Of a stretch of DNA of 53,070 nt, positions 8,199 through 16,015 are shown piece by piece (position 1 is the stretch's first letter; the number at the start of each line of letters is the position of its first letter). Origin of the DNA: Anaerolineae bacterium (lineage in GTDB: Bacteria; Chloroflexota; Anaerolineae; Aggregatilineales; Phototrophicaceae); the NCBI GenBank assembly GCA_019912965.1, contig JAIOHM010000095.1, positions 1 through 53,070 on the forward strand. Direction: 5' to 3'. The translations under genes and the position numbers were made by a program. The notes under the pieces are model-generated. The model searched no databases. It worked only from the letters and a program-made list of their open reading frames with translations, and had not been told where the DNA came from.

Positions 8199-9401
8199 AT
8201 GCTTCAAAAACTACTGCATGAAATGCGAACCTTGCCAAAGTTTATCTATGTGTTAGCGGCCATTACGGTATTTGGGCTTGGAGTAGGGATCTACCGTTTT
8301 TATGCGGGGCTGGGTGTTACCACCAATCTCAGCAAAGACTTTCCCTGGGGCATCTGGATTAGTTTTGACCTGTCAACAGTTGCGCTTTCAGGTGGAGCGT
8401 TCACGCTGGCAGCGTTGGTGTATGTTTTACACTTTGAAGATCTCCATGTCGCCACACGCCCCACTGTGCTGGCTGGTCTGCTGGGATACGGTTCGGTATT
8501 GGTGATCCTGCTATTCGACCTCGGACGCTGGGATCGTTTTTACAATGTGTTCCTGCATCCCAATGTCAGTTCCGCGTTGCTTGAAGTGAGTTGGTGTATT
8601 GCCGCCTATTCCTTAATTCTCTTGTACGAACTCAGTCCGGTTCTGTTAGAGAACTCCCGGTGGAAGTGGCTGCTGCCGACCATAAAGAAATACACGGTTC
8701 CGATTGTGATCGTCGGCGTCACCCTCTCTACAATGCATCAGTCCTCATTGGGTACAATGTTCGTCATCATGTCTCCGCGTTTGCATCAGTTATGGCACTC
8801 GATGCTGCTGCCCGTCTTTTTCCTGGTGAGTTCTCTGGCTTCTGGCATATCGCTGGTTATTGCTGGAGCAAGTATCAGTTATTGGCTTTTTGGACGCAGT
8901 CTCAAAACAAAAACCATTGCCAAACTGGCTTGGTTCTTGCCCTGGATTCTTGGTTTCTATCTCGTTCTGAAGTTTGGCGAATTGTTGATTGCTGGCGAAC
9001 TGAACTTGCTTTTTGAGGGCGGTATCTACACATTCCTGTTCTGGACAGAGATCATCGTTGGGGCTGTCATTCCGATCATCCTGTTTGCTTTTAAGCAAGT
9101 ACGTTACAGCCGCACTGCAGCCCTGTTTGGGACGTTTCTCATCATGGGAGGTGCTGTTCTGAATCGTTTTGATGTGACATGGTTTGGCATGAAACCCGTT
9201 TCCGGGCAATTTTATACACCCCATTGGATGGAGATTGCGATTATATTGGGTGTCTTGGCGGGGGTGGTGATGGTCTACAGCCTGATTGCCCGTTACTTCC
9301 CGGTTTATGAAGAAACCATTGCTTATACGGAACGAGCAGCAGAGGCCAAACACCTTGACGATCAACCCATAGTTCAGGAACGCGGTACGCACCCAGCTTG
9401 A
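8199..9401 (+). CDS. NrfD/HybB-type membrane quinone-reacting subunit
   Basis: Polytopic membrane anchor, 400 aa, with about ten hydrophobic segments. The length and the N-terminal segment LPKFIYVLAAITVFGLGVGI resemble HybB rather than the shorter PsrC (about 270-320 aa). The family exchanges electrons with menaquinol or quinone and may couple this to ion movement. Together with the two genes before it, it makes a PsrABC- or HybAB-like quinone:molybdoenzyme complex. The C-terminus is a short charged tail. The gene is the last of the operon and is followed by a strong terminator 35 bases downstream. Confidence 0.87.
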   Translation: MLQKLLHEMRTLPKFIYVLAAITVFGLGVGIYRFYAGLGVTTNLSKDFPWGIWISFDLSTVALSGGAFTLAALVYVLHFEDLHVATRPTVLAGLLGYGSVLVILLFDLGRWDRFYNVFLHPNVSSALLEVSWCIAAYSLILLYELSPVLLENSRWKWLLPTIKKYTVPIVIVGVTLSTMHQSSLGTMFVIMSPRLHQLWHSMLLPVFFLVSSLASGISLVIAGASISYWLFGRSLKTKTIAKLAWFLPWILGFYLVLKFGELLIAGELNLLFEGGIYTFLFWTEIIVGAVIPIILFAFKQVRYSRTAALFGTFLIMGGAVLNRFDVTWFGMKPVSGQFYTPHWMEIAIILGVLAGVVMVYSLIARYFPVYEETIAYTERAAEAKHLDDQPIVQERGTHPA

Positions 9402-9435
9402 AATAAGAAGCTTTTTTCGATGTGGGTATGAGATC

Positions 9436-9475
9436 AAGACCCGATGACAGCTATTGTGCTCATCGGGTCTTTAAT
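9436..9475 (+). terminator. Rho-independent terminator after the PsrABC-like operon
   Basis: A perfect stem with AAGACCCGATGA at 9436-9447 and its complement at 9460-9471, loop of 12 bases, followed by a T/A-rich run (TTTAATTATT). Between the end of the plus-strand operon and the convergent minus-strand FmdE gene it probably stops transcription from the left. Confidence 0.85.
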
Positions 9476-9566
9476 TATTCCTGCATCTTGGCTGACAGTT
9501 GTTCAGCTTGGCCGCAGCAGTCTCCAGCTTACGATCATGTTGACGTAACACACCCTCATCGATGTT

Positions 9567-10172
9567 TCAGTCTTGCTTCGCTGTGATTAGTGACTCGACG
9601 ATCTGATAGTAGCCGCCGTCCGCGCAGGAACGACACAGCGTTTGCCCATTGACTATTGTTTCACGCTCGTTGAGGATTTCTTCGCCACAGATGGCGCACT
9701 TTTCCCGTACACCGGGTCTGCTGATTAATGCCTGCATCGACACATTTAAATGCACTTCTGTCGCGCACAGGAGTTCGCTGATTGGCATGATCTGATAGGC
9801 TTCAAGCTGGGCGTGCCAGCGACTCTGAGCATTTGGTATACAGCAAATGGCCTGCTGACGGGCTTTAGGGTGGGGCCAGATGCGAATGGCGCGTTCTGTC
9901 TGCGTATCAACGAAAGTAGCTGCGACTTTACCATAATCCATTAACCGCATGGTGCGGTGACCAAGCCAGCATCCAGTGGCTACCGCTACACCATCAGCAA
10001 AACAGCCATCAGTTTCAATGAAGGTGTAAAGGCGTTTGTCCGTTTGGGGCAGTTCCAGAGCGAGGAGTTCGGCGGCATACAGGCCTGCGCGAATACCCAA
10101 TATCTGTCTTGGACAGAGATGGTTGTGCAGTGTCAATGCCTGTTCAAGAAATATGTGCAAATCGGTCATCAT
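9567..10172 (-). CDS. FmdE-family protein with C-terminal zinc finger
   Basis: Protein of 201 aa resembling subunit E of formylmethanofuran dehydrogenase, a family widespread in non-methanogens beside molybdoenzymes and of unproven role. The N-terminal domain has the family motif HNHLCPRQILGIRAG near residue 17 and the segment ETDGCFADGVAVATGC, conserved Cys residues of a probable metal site. The C-terminal ~40 residues form a treble-clef-like zinc finger (CAICG...CRSC). A start 57 codons upstream is possible but would run through the Rieske gene. The ATG at 10172, six bases after AAGGA, is chosen; ATG 10169 is equally in frame. It is last in a four-gene minus-strand operon with the Rieske, nine-heme cytochrome and ArsR genes. 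Confidence 0.8.
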   Translation of the reverse strand: MMTDLHIFLEQALTLHNHLCPRQILGIRAGLYAAELLALELPQTDKRLYTFIETDGCFADGVAVATGCWLGHRTMRLMDYGKVAATFVDTQTERAIRIWPHPKARQQAICCIPNAQSRWHAQLEAYQIMPISELLCATEVHLNVSMQALISRPGVREKCAICGEEILNERETIVNGQTLCRSCADGGYYQIVESLITAKQD

Positions 10173-10179
10173 CAATTCC

Positions 10180-10590
10180 TTACGCAATGAAGCGATCATC
10201 CGGCGACACAACCTGATCGCGCTGGATAACCAGTTTGCCGCTGGAATCCAGATCAACCCGCAAAAAATGGAGTTGACGCCGCGCTGGGCCGGACATAAGT
10301 TGGCCGCTGACCGCGAACGTGCTGCAATGGCATGGACATTCAAATATTTTATCGGCAGGCCGTATCATCCCACCCAGATGTGGGCACATGGCATCCACCG
10401 CATAGAACCCCAGATCATCACGACATAACCATGCGTGAACATCTTCAACAAGCACCCATGTATGTCGCACATGTTCGCGTGGATAACCTGCCGTTGGCTT
10501 CGTAATGATGGGTATATCGTGTTTCTCCGCTTTTGTTTTCGGCGGGGATTCGACATCAAATGGTGTACTGAGAAAGGTGCGACGATTCAT
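10180..10590 (-). CDS. Rieske [2Fe-2S] protein
   Basis: Small Rieske-fold protein, 136 aa. Cluster ligands are visible in CPHLGG and CPCHCS, giving the CxH...CxxH set. The disulfide that stabilises cytochrome bc1-type Rieske proteins needs a Cys where this protein has Gly (CPHLGG), so it is closer to Rieske ferredoxins or a solvent-exposed low-potential type. The N-terminus MNRRTFL recalls a degraded twin-arginine signal, but no hydrophobic stretch follows, so its location is uncertain. Its ATG overlaps the TGA of the nine-heme cytochrome by four bases (10587-10590), so the two are translationally coupled and probably exchange electrons. No cytochrome b gene is present, so this is not a bc complex. 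Confidence 0.85.
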   Translation of the reverse strand: MNRRTFLSTPFDVESPPKTKAEKHDIPIITKPTAGYPREHVRHTWVLVEDVHAWLCRDDLGFYAVDAMCPHLGGMIRPADKIFECPCHCSTFAVSGQLMSGPARRQLHFLRVDLDSSGKLVIQRDQVVSPDDRFIA

Positions 10591-11861
10591 GGTGTCGCAA
10601 CTCCGCGATCATAGGTATGACATTCATGACAATAGCTGCTGGCCTGTTCCTCAGGATTTTGTTGACAGGTTGATCCCTGTGCCAGCGGTAAATTGTAGGT
10701 TGTTCCGGTTGCTTTGCCGGTCAATACCCATTGGTCGCCTACCTTGCGAATGTTGTAAAGTGGTTCACTGCGGTTGGTGACCAGGATGGTATCGCCCACT
10801 CGCAAATTCACGAGGGGATTCAGGTTGGCGCGCGTCATTGCCACTTCATTTTCGAATTGAACGATCTGTTCCAGCGGTGCAGAGGTGAGAGTGCCATGAC
10901 AAGTTAAGCACTGGGTATATTGGGCTTCTGAACGATTGTTATGCAGCACGCCATCCCCCATAATTTCGAGTGAAGTGTGACAATCAATACAATCCAACTC
11001 CCATTCACAGCGGGTGAAACTGCCAATGGGTTGATAATAGTCGTGTACTCTCTTGAGATCACCCGATAGCGGCTCATCAGGGGGAATATCCGGGCGTGGA
11101 ACAAATGTCATCGTGCGAAGATCGTAATTGCCCCGGTTATGGCAGTGGTTACATTGTGTGTAAGGAATAGCTGTCGTAAAGGTGTGCTGTTGCGGGTATC
11201 CGGCTACATCCTTTGGGATTGCTGGATCGCCGCCTTGGTAAAGGCCTTCTTCGTTGTATAAAACATGGCAGCTTGAACAGCCCGTACTGCGATGATAATA
11301 ATCGGCTTGCTGCGGTTCGGCATCAATATGGCAGGTCAGGCAGTTCGTTGCAAAGTCCTGAACTGCCTGCGGGTCTGTTGATGTAGGCAGGAAGGCTTGC
11401 AGGTCGCCCACCTCGTGGACAGCGTATTGCGCGGTTCCATCCGGTTGTAAGCCAAAAGCGCGGCGAACCAGACTGATTGCCCCTGAGTAGGTTGTCATGA
11501 TGCTGTGTTGAACCAGATAAACCTGGGCGGAATGACACTCGCCACAATACTGTTGGGCGACATCCAGCGCGGCGGGATTGCGTACCATATCGGTGTGAGC
11601 AGCATCCGAATCCAGGGCAAGGCCATCGCCACCATGACAGGAGATGCAGCCGAATTCCTCGGTTGGATGCGATGCGCTAATCGGTTCAATGCCGTTGTGG
11701 CAGGTCAGGCAGCGCTCCACCTGCCCGGTACGAGTCGGCGTGATTTCAAAGACAGGTTTCTGGCTTAAAAGCATGAATCCGGCCACCATCAAACCGAACC
11801 CCATAAAGAGCAGTAAGGGAACGATAATTTCGCCGAGTTTAAAGGGAATTCGTGTGGTCAT
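10587..11861 (-). CDS. Membrane-anchored nine-heme c-type cytochrome
   Basis: Predicted extracytoplasmic electron-transfer protein, 424 aa. An N-terminal hydrophobic helix (about residues 12-33) anchors or exports it. Nine CxxCH sites are counted: CLTCH, CISCH, CGECH, CLTCH, CSSCH, CNHCH, CIDCH, CLTCH and CHECH. Heme-rich segments cover residues ~48-335; a non-heme stretch (about 335-395) separates the eighth from the ninth site near the C-terminus. It is not obviously NrfA (no CxxCK), hydroxylamine oxidoreductase or octaheme tetrathionate reductase from what can be seen. It lies between an ArsR-type regulator and a Rieske gene. It may take electrons from the quinone pool or from a sulfur compound. 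Confidence 0.8.
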   Translation of the reverse strand: MTTRIPFKLGEIIVPLLLFMGFGLMVAGFMLLSQKPVFEITPTRTGQVERCLTCHNGIEPISASHPTEEFGCISCHGGDGLALDSDAAHTDMVRNPAALDVAQQYCGECHSAQVYLVQHSIMTTYSGAISLVRRAFGLQPDGTAQYAVHEVGDLQAFLPTSTDPQAVQDFATNCLTCHIDAEPQQADYYHRSTGCSSCHVLYNEEGLYQGGDPAIPKDVAGYPQQHTFTTAIPYTQCNHCHNRGNYDLRTMTFVPRPDIPPDEPLSGDLKRVHDYYQPIGSFTRCEWELDCIDCHTSLEIMGDGVLHNNRSEAQYTQCLTCHGTLTSAPLEQIVQFENEVAMTRANLNPLVNLRVGDTILVTNRSEPLYNIRKVGDQWVLTGKATGTTYNLPLAQGSTCQQNPEEQASSYCHECHTYDRGVATP

Positions 11862-11908
11862 TATGATGTGACTCGATGGTGATGAAATAGTGTCCCATTT
11901 TTCAACTG

Positions 11909-12268
11909 CTACGAGTTCGCCGTACGGCTACTATTCAGTGCTCGAAATTCAGATAAATCAGCTTTATGAACCATGCGGTCGCGCAGCATCCCGCGCATTA
12001 GATCAAGCGCCTGGATGATACGATCATCGGCCAAAGAGTAGTAGACAATGGCACTTTCGCGTCGGGTCTCTACCAACGAACGCTCACGCAGGATAGTCAG
12101 ATGGCGTGAAACGGTTGATTGTGGGATGTCGAGTTCTTTTGCCAGTTCGTTTACATAGTGTGGCCCCCGGCTGAGTGCATAAAGAATAAGCAGCCGCTTT
12201 GGGTCGCCCAGAGCCTGACAGACCTGACCATAAAGCATCTCAATTTCCTGAACTAATTGTTCATCCAT
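11909..12268 (-). CDS. ArsR-family winged-helix transcriptional regulator (copy 2)
   Basis: Winged-helix regulator of 119 aa, paralogous to the protein at 2794-3132. Shared features are a single Cys at 17 in the helix before ALGDPKRLLILYAL, the recognition segment DIPQSTVSRHLTILRERSLV, and the C-terminal MRGMLRDRM segment. The second Cys of copy 1 is a Tyr here. ATG 12268 is chosen because it puts the conserved Cys at the same distance from the start as in copy 1; ATG 12286 is an alternative. It is the first gene of the minus-strand cytochrome operon and is divergent from the rhodanese gene at 12536, an arrangement in which one regulator usually controls both directions. Confidence 0.85.
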   Translation of the reverse strand: MDEQLVQEIEMLYGQVCQALGDPKRLLILYALSRGPHYVNELAKELDIPQSTVSRHLTILRERSLVETRRESAIVYYSLADDRIIQALDLMRGMLRDRMVHKADLSEFRALNSSRTANS

Positions 12269-12535
12269 CGTTATCCAACCTTCCATTTCTTCGCTTATTT
12301 GGATTATCGAATATATTCTACATTTTGTCTGGTAATGAAAAGCAGTTCTCAACCGTGAAGTGTGTCACTCACGTAAAATAATCTATTTTCGCACCAGACT
12401 AATTTGGACACTATGTAGAATCGCTGTTTATAATGTGACATCCTTCACTAACTCCAAATTGATACCCGCGAGATAATTTAAAGAACCTGCAAAATTGCAC
12501 CATCTTCTTCAGAAGATAGGAAAAATAAGGAGTAA
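12269..12535. promoter_or_regulatory. Divergent promoter region with a 9-bp inverted pair
   Basis: Between the ArsR gene (minus) and the double rhodanese gene (plus). ATTCTACAT at 12315-12323 is repeated as its exact complement ATGTAGAAT at 12413-12421, one near each gene. These are candidate binding sites for the adjacent ArsR-type regulator. AAGGAG (12527-12532) is the ribosome-binding site of the rhodanese gene. The binding role is inferred. Confidence 0.45.
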
Positions 12536-13459
12536 ATGATGAAATCAAATAGAAGTCGTTTTGCGCTGTTGATCGCGCTACTGGCTGTTTTTGCGCTGTT
12601 TGGCGCATCACAAGTGGCTGTATTTGCACAGGATCCCACCGCTACCCCAGAAGTGGTAGCACCCTTTGATATTCAGCCAGTTTTGGTCGACTACTTAGAG
12701 AATCTTCCTGAAGGCTTCTATGGTGTAAAGCCAGAAAACGCGCTTATCGAACTCAATGGTGATACGCCCCCCTTCTTGATTGATGTGCGTGATGAAGCGG
12801 ATATTGGTGAGGGTGGTTACATCGCTGGGGCAGTACTCATCCCCATCCGTACGCTGACACAGAACCTGGACAAACTCCCTGCTCAGGATCAACCCATCAT
12901 TATTTATTGTGGTGTTGGCCATCGCGGCGGTATTGCCACTGAAGTGCTACAACTGCTCGGTTACACCAATGTTAGAAGCATTTTTGGCGGATTTGCAGGT
13001 TGGAAGGCCGCCGGTCTGCCAGTCGAAACTGGAGTACCCGCCGAGCCAACGATCATCGATGAGTCTGCACCGGAATTTGACGAAGCGCTTTTCGATGCAG
13101 TAGATGAATTTTTAACCGTCATGCCAGATGGTTTCTATGCTGTTTCGCCTACCAATGCTCTGAAGAGTCTGGGTGAAGAACCTCAACCTTTCCTGATTGA
13201 TGTGCGTGGCGAACAAGAGTTGATAGACAACGGCTATATTGAGGGTCAGGTCAACATCCCCCTCAAGACGTTACTGGAAAATATCGATCAATTGCCTGTG
13301 GACAAAGACGCACCTGTAATTGTTTATTGTGCCATCGGGCATCGCGGCGCTATGGCAATGACAACCTTGCGATTATTGGGCTACACCAACGTGAGCAGCA
13401 TCGGCGGTGGTTTCAATAACTGGGTTAACGGTGGTTTGCCCATCGTGGAACCAGCTTAA
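12536..13459 (+). CDS. Exported tandem rhodanese-domain protein
   Basis: Secreted or membrane-attached sulfurtransferase with two rhodanese domains, 307 aa. A signal peptide (charged start, hydrophobic ~10-30, cleavage probably near VFAQ) is followed by a short Pro/Thr linker. Domain 1 (about 45-165) has the loop YCGVGHRGG; domain 2 (about 185-307) has YCAIGHRGA. Both keep the catalytic Cys. The two halves are similar enough to suggest internal duplication. The family moves sulfane sulfur; outside the membrane it could bind persulfide or polysulfide for the PsrABC-like complex. ATG 12539, six bases after AAGGAG, may be the true start rather than 12536. It is divergent from the ArsR gene and closed by a bidirectional hairpin. 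Confidence 0.88.
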   Translation: MMKSNRSRFALLIALLAVFALFGASQVAVFAQDPTATPEVVAPFDIQPVLVDYLENLPEGFYGVKPENALIELNGDTPPFLIDVRDEADIGEGGYIAGAVLIPIRTLTQNLDKLPAQDQPIIIYCGVGHRGGIATEVLQLLGYTNVRSIFGGFAGWKAAGLPVETGVPAEPTIIDESAPEFDEALFDAVDEFLTVMPDGFYAVSPTNALKSLGEEPQPFLIDVRGEQELIDNGYIEGQVNIPLKTLLENIDQLPVDKDAPVIVYCAIGHRGAMAMTTLRLLGYTNVSSIGGGFNNWVNGGLPIVEPA

Positions 13460-13531
13460 GCACCATGACGAATTATTCAGCCGTAGATCAGTTGGCTGAT
13501 AATTAAATCATCTCGAATTGGGATAAAAATG

Positions 13532-13590
13532 AGAAGACCTGATCTCGGATGGACGTCAAAATATGTTCATCGGATGAGGTCTTCTTATTT
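13532..13590. terminator. Bidirectional terminator between convergent genes
   Basis: AGAAGACCT (13532-13540) pairs perfectly with AGGTCTTCT (13577-13585). It is followed by TATTT on the plus strand and by CATTTTTATCC on the minus strand. It sits between the ends of the convergent rhodanese and OsmC genes and can serve both. Confidence 0.65.
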
Positions 13591-13608
13591 GAAACGATTT
13601 GGCAGGTC

Positions 13609-14058
13609 TTATCTATCAAGTGTTTCTTCAGCGAGTGTTTCGTCGAAGAAAACGGGATTCTCCAATGTCATATGCACTGGACATTTGCCTGCGATAACCA
13701 GCAAGCGCGCTTTTTGTTCTTCGCTGAGCGGCCCTTCAAAGTGAATGTGTTCACGGATGTTGTGAATAAAAGCAGCTTCACCTGTGTATGCAGGGTAATC
13801 TTCACGCCGAATACGTTCCATTTCTAGCTCAACCGATACCCCTTCAAGCGGCCATCCTTTGCGCTGGGCATAGGCTTTGGTTGTTACGGCAATACAGGCA
13901 CCTGCTGTACCCAGCAACATTTCCATTGGGGTAGGGCCAGTATCAGTACCTCCATCTTGAACAGGCTCATCAGCAATTATGGTGTGATGGCGAATATGAA
14001 TGGCTGTTCGGTAGCCTTGTTCTGTACGTACAGTTATTGGGGACAACATAGACCTCAC
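13609..14058 (-). CDS. OsmC/Ohr-family protein
   Basis: OsmC-fold protein of 149 aa. The two family cysteines are present, in GTAGACIAVTT (about residue 55) and AGKCPVHMTLENP (about 125). OsmC/Ohr proteins are thiol peroxidases for organic hydroperoxides, and relatives beside rhodaneses or YeeE have been linked to sulfur handling. The typical Glu/Arg partners were not checked. It is a single gene on the minus strand, convergent with the double rhodanese gene. ATG 14049 (MLSP) is an alternative start. Reduction of a persulfide rather than a peroxide is possible here but inferred from context only. Confidence 0.82.
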   Translation of the reverse strand: MRSMLSPITVRTEQGYRTAIHIRHHTIIADEPVQDGGTDTGPTPMEMLLGTAGACIAVTTKAYAQRKGWPLEGVSVELEMERIRREDYPAYTGEAAFIHNIREHIHFEGPLSEEQKARLLVIAGKCPVHMTLENPVFFDETLAEETLDR

Positions 14059-14189
14059 ATTTTGTATCAGTGCATCGTTTTACAATGGAATCCCGACAGT
14101 CCATTTAGTGTCAGTCTTTCTAATCATCCTCATTGATGTGACATTTGTCAGGGAATTTATGAGTACACTGGAGGCCACTCGTTGTTCGT

Positions 14190-15122
14190 TTATACTTCAG
14201 CCTCATTAAGCAGCGAATTTAAAACATTGTAACGCTGGCTCAACTCACTCAGAAATGCGTGGGTGATAGGCGAAAAATGAGTCTGCATATCCCAGATCAA
14301 TTTCAGGCTGCGGGTAAACGGTTTGCCATCCACCGGAATACGGCGCAGTAATCCCTGCTCCACCTCCGCCTGCACCACATAAGCGGGCAGCACAGCCAAA
14401 CACGTTCCTACCGTCACCGACCGCTTGATCGACTCCAGATTATCGAATTCCGCGCCGATGATGGGTTCAATGCCGTGCTGACTGAGGGTTCGTTCCAGCC
14501 AAATGCGCGATTGGCTGTTCGGCTGTCGGACGATAAACGACTGCTGATGCAGGGCTGCGATTGGCAGTTGATCCAGTTCCCAAAAGGGATGCTTGAAACC
14601 GACGACCACCTGTTGTTCCACCGCTTCCAAGACCAGCATGGATAAGCGCGGCGTTGGGTAGTCGTCCAATTCACCTTCGATGAAGCCAATATCCAACCGC
14701 TGCCCCAAAACATCGCTCACGATCTGGGCAGTGACTCCGGTTTGCAGGGCAACCATCAATTGTGGATAACGCGCCCGAAAGTTCTGCACCCAATCCGGCG
14801 CAAGGTAGATGCCAATGCCGGGAGTCGCGCCGATGCTGACCCGTCCGCTGGTCAGGCTTTCAATATCGATCAAGGCACTTTCGGCTTTGGCGACGAGGGC
14901 AAAGATTTCCCCGGTATAGCGGTTCAAGATTTCGCCGTGTGGGGTTAAACGGACACCACGCCATCCCCGCTGGAATAGCTGCCTGCCCAAACTGGCTTCC
15001 AATTCTTTGATGTGCTGGCTGACGGCGGATTGGGTCATATACAGTCGTTCGGCTGCCGCGCTGAAGCTGCCCTCCTGCACCACCACCGAAAAAATATGGA
15101 GTTTATACAGATCCAGCATCAT
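14190..15122 (-). CDS. LysR-type transcriptional regulator
   Basis: LysR-family activator or repressor, 310 aa. The N-terminal winged helix-turn-helix (about 1-60) contains SFSAAAERLYMTQSAVSQHI. The C-terminal type 2 periplasmic-binding fold (about 90-300) binds a small inducer. General resemblance is to CysB/CbbR-like members, but the ligand cannot be read from sequence. It is divergent from the rhodanese-TauE-persulfide dioxygenase-DUF302 operon starting at 15239, with LysR-type half-sites in between, so that operon is its likely target. The start is one of two adjacent ATGs (15122 or 15119). Confidence 0.88.
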   Translation of the reverse strand: MMLDLYKLHIFSVVVQEGSFSAAAERLYMTQSAVSQHIKELEASLGRQLFQRGWRGVRLTPHGEILNRYTGEIFALVAKAESALIDIESLTSGRVSIGATPGIGIYLAPDWVQNFRARYPQLMVALQTGVTAQIVSDVLGQRLDIGFIEGELDDYPTPRLSMLVLEAVEQQVVVGFKHPFWELDQLPIAALHQQSFIVRQPNSQSRIWLERTLSQHGIEPIIGAEFDNLESIKRSVTVGTCLAVLPAYVVQAEVEQGLLRRIPVDGKPFTRSLKLIWDMQTHFSPITHAFLSELSQRYNVLNSLLNEAEV

Positions 15123-15136
15123 TCAGCCTTTAAGCC

Positions 15137-15165
15137 ATAAGTCCGTGCTTATAGCTCATTATAAG
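15137..15165. promoter_or_regulatory. Candidate LysR operator
   Basis: ATAAG (15137-15141), CTTAT (15148-15152) and ATAAG (15161-15165) form two overlapping inverted pairs, including TTAT-N8-ATAA, the T-N11-A style used by LysR proteins. It lies just upstream of the LysR gene and 74 bases before the divergent rhodanese operon. Confidence 0.5.
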
Positions 15166-15238
15166 GGATTGAGCATCACTCCGAAACAGCCTTTGGCGTT
15201 ACAGTGTGAACGTTGCATGACAAACAAGGAAAAAGCGG

Positions 15239-15658
15239 ATGCTCAATCGAAAAACAATCCCCATCGCTGTTGGCGCTTTAGTCGTAATCGCGGTGGTGGC
15301 ATTTTTGCTGCTGAACGCCAATACAAACTGCTGCGCGGCAAATCCCGCAGTGCAAGATATTTCGCCCAACGGGTATCAAGACCAGTTTGTATCCACCAGC
15401 GCATCGCACCTGCTTATTGACGTGCGGACACCGGAAGAATTCGCCAGCGGTCATATTTCTGGTGCGGTCAACATTCCGGTGGAGTCGTTACAAAGCCGAC
15501 TGAGTGAAATCACCAGTGGGCAGCCGATTGTGGTGTACTGTCGCAGCGGTAATCGCAGCGCGACGGCCTCGCAAATTTTGGAACAGGCGGGTTACAGCAC
15601 AATCTATGATCTCGGCGGCATTAACGCTTGGACGGCGCAGGGTTTCCCTGTCGAATAA
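15239..15658 (+). CDS. Membrane-anchored single-domain rhodanese
   Basis: Sulfurtransferase of 139 aa. An N-terminal membrane anchor (about residues 8-25) is followed by an unusual Cys-Cys pair (NTNCCAAN at about 28-35) and one rhodanese domain with active loop YCRSGNRSA. The catalytic Cys is intact. It presumably faces the outside of the membrane and handles sulfane sulfur there. It is the first gene of a tight plus-strand operon (nine bases to the next rhodanese gene) with TauE/SafE, a persulfide dioxygenase-like protein, DUF302 and FmdB. AAGGAA before the ATG supports the start. Confidence 0.87.
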   Translation: MLNRKTIPIAVGALVVIAVVAFLLLNANTNCCAANPAVQDISPNGYQDQFVSTSASHLLIDVRTPEEFASGHISGAVNIPVESLQSRLSEITSGQPIVVYCRSGNRSATASQILEQAGYSTIYDLGGINAWTAQGFPVE

Positions 15659-15667
15659 GGAAGCAGC

Positions 15668-16015
15668 ATGAATATCTTCAAAACACTTTTCGCGGGCGGC
15701 GGCAATAATCTGAATGCAGCGGATGCCAAAACCCGTATCGACAGCAAGGAACCGTTATTCATTCTCGATGTTCGTCAGCCTGATGAGTTCCGGGCAGGGC
15801 ATATTGCTGGCGCAAAGCTCATCCCGCTGAACGAACTCCGCAGCCGCATGAACGAACTGCCAAAAGATAAACCGATTTTGTGCGTGTGTCGTTCGGGTTC
15901 GCGCAGCGGAGCAGCCGCAGGGCAGCTCACCAGTGCCGGATTTGAAGCGATTAATCTGCGCGGCGGCATGATGGGCTGGCAGATGGCGGGTTATCCGGTC
16001 AAAAAAGGCAAGTAA
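15668..16015 (+). CDS. Cytoplasmic single-domain rhodanese
   Basis: Sulfurtransferase of 115 aa without signal or anchor. The active loop is VCRSGSRSG, with catalytic Cys, and the fold-defining segments ILDVRQPDEFRAGHIAGA and LRGGMMGWQMAGYPV are complete. It probably accepts sulfane sulfur inside the cell, matching the outward-facing paralogue just upstream. Its stop codon overlaps the next start by one base (TAATG at 16013-16017), so it is translationally coupled to the TauE/SafE exporter. Glycine-rich residues near the N-terminus (AGGGNN) are of unknown meaning. Confidence 0.88.
   Translation: MNIFKTLFAGGGNNLNAADAKTRIDSKEPLFILDVRQPDEFRAGHIAGAKLIPLNELRSRMNELPKDKPILCVCRSGSRSGAAAGQLTSAGFEAINLRGGMMGWQMAGYPVKKGK

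Noticed and set aside
9567..10343. The longer 258-aa version of the FmdE-like gene
   Set aside because: Its first 57 codons overlap the Rieske gene and read as low-quality sequence; a good ribosome-binding site precedes ATG 10172.
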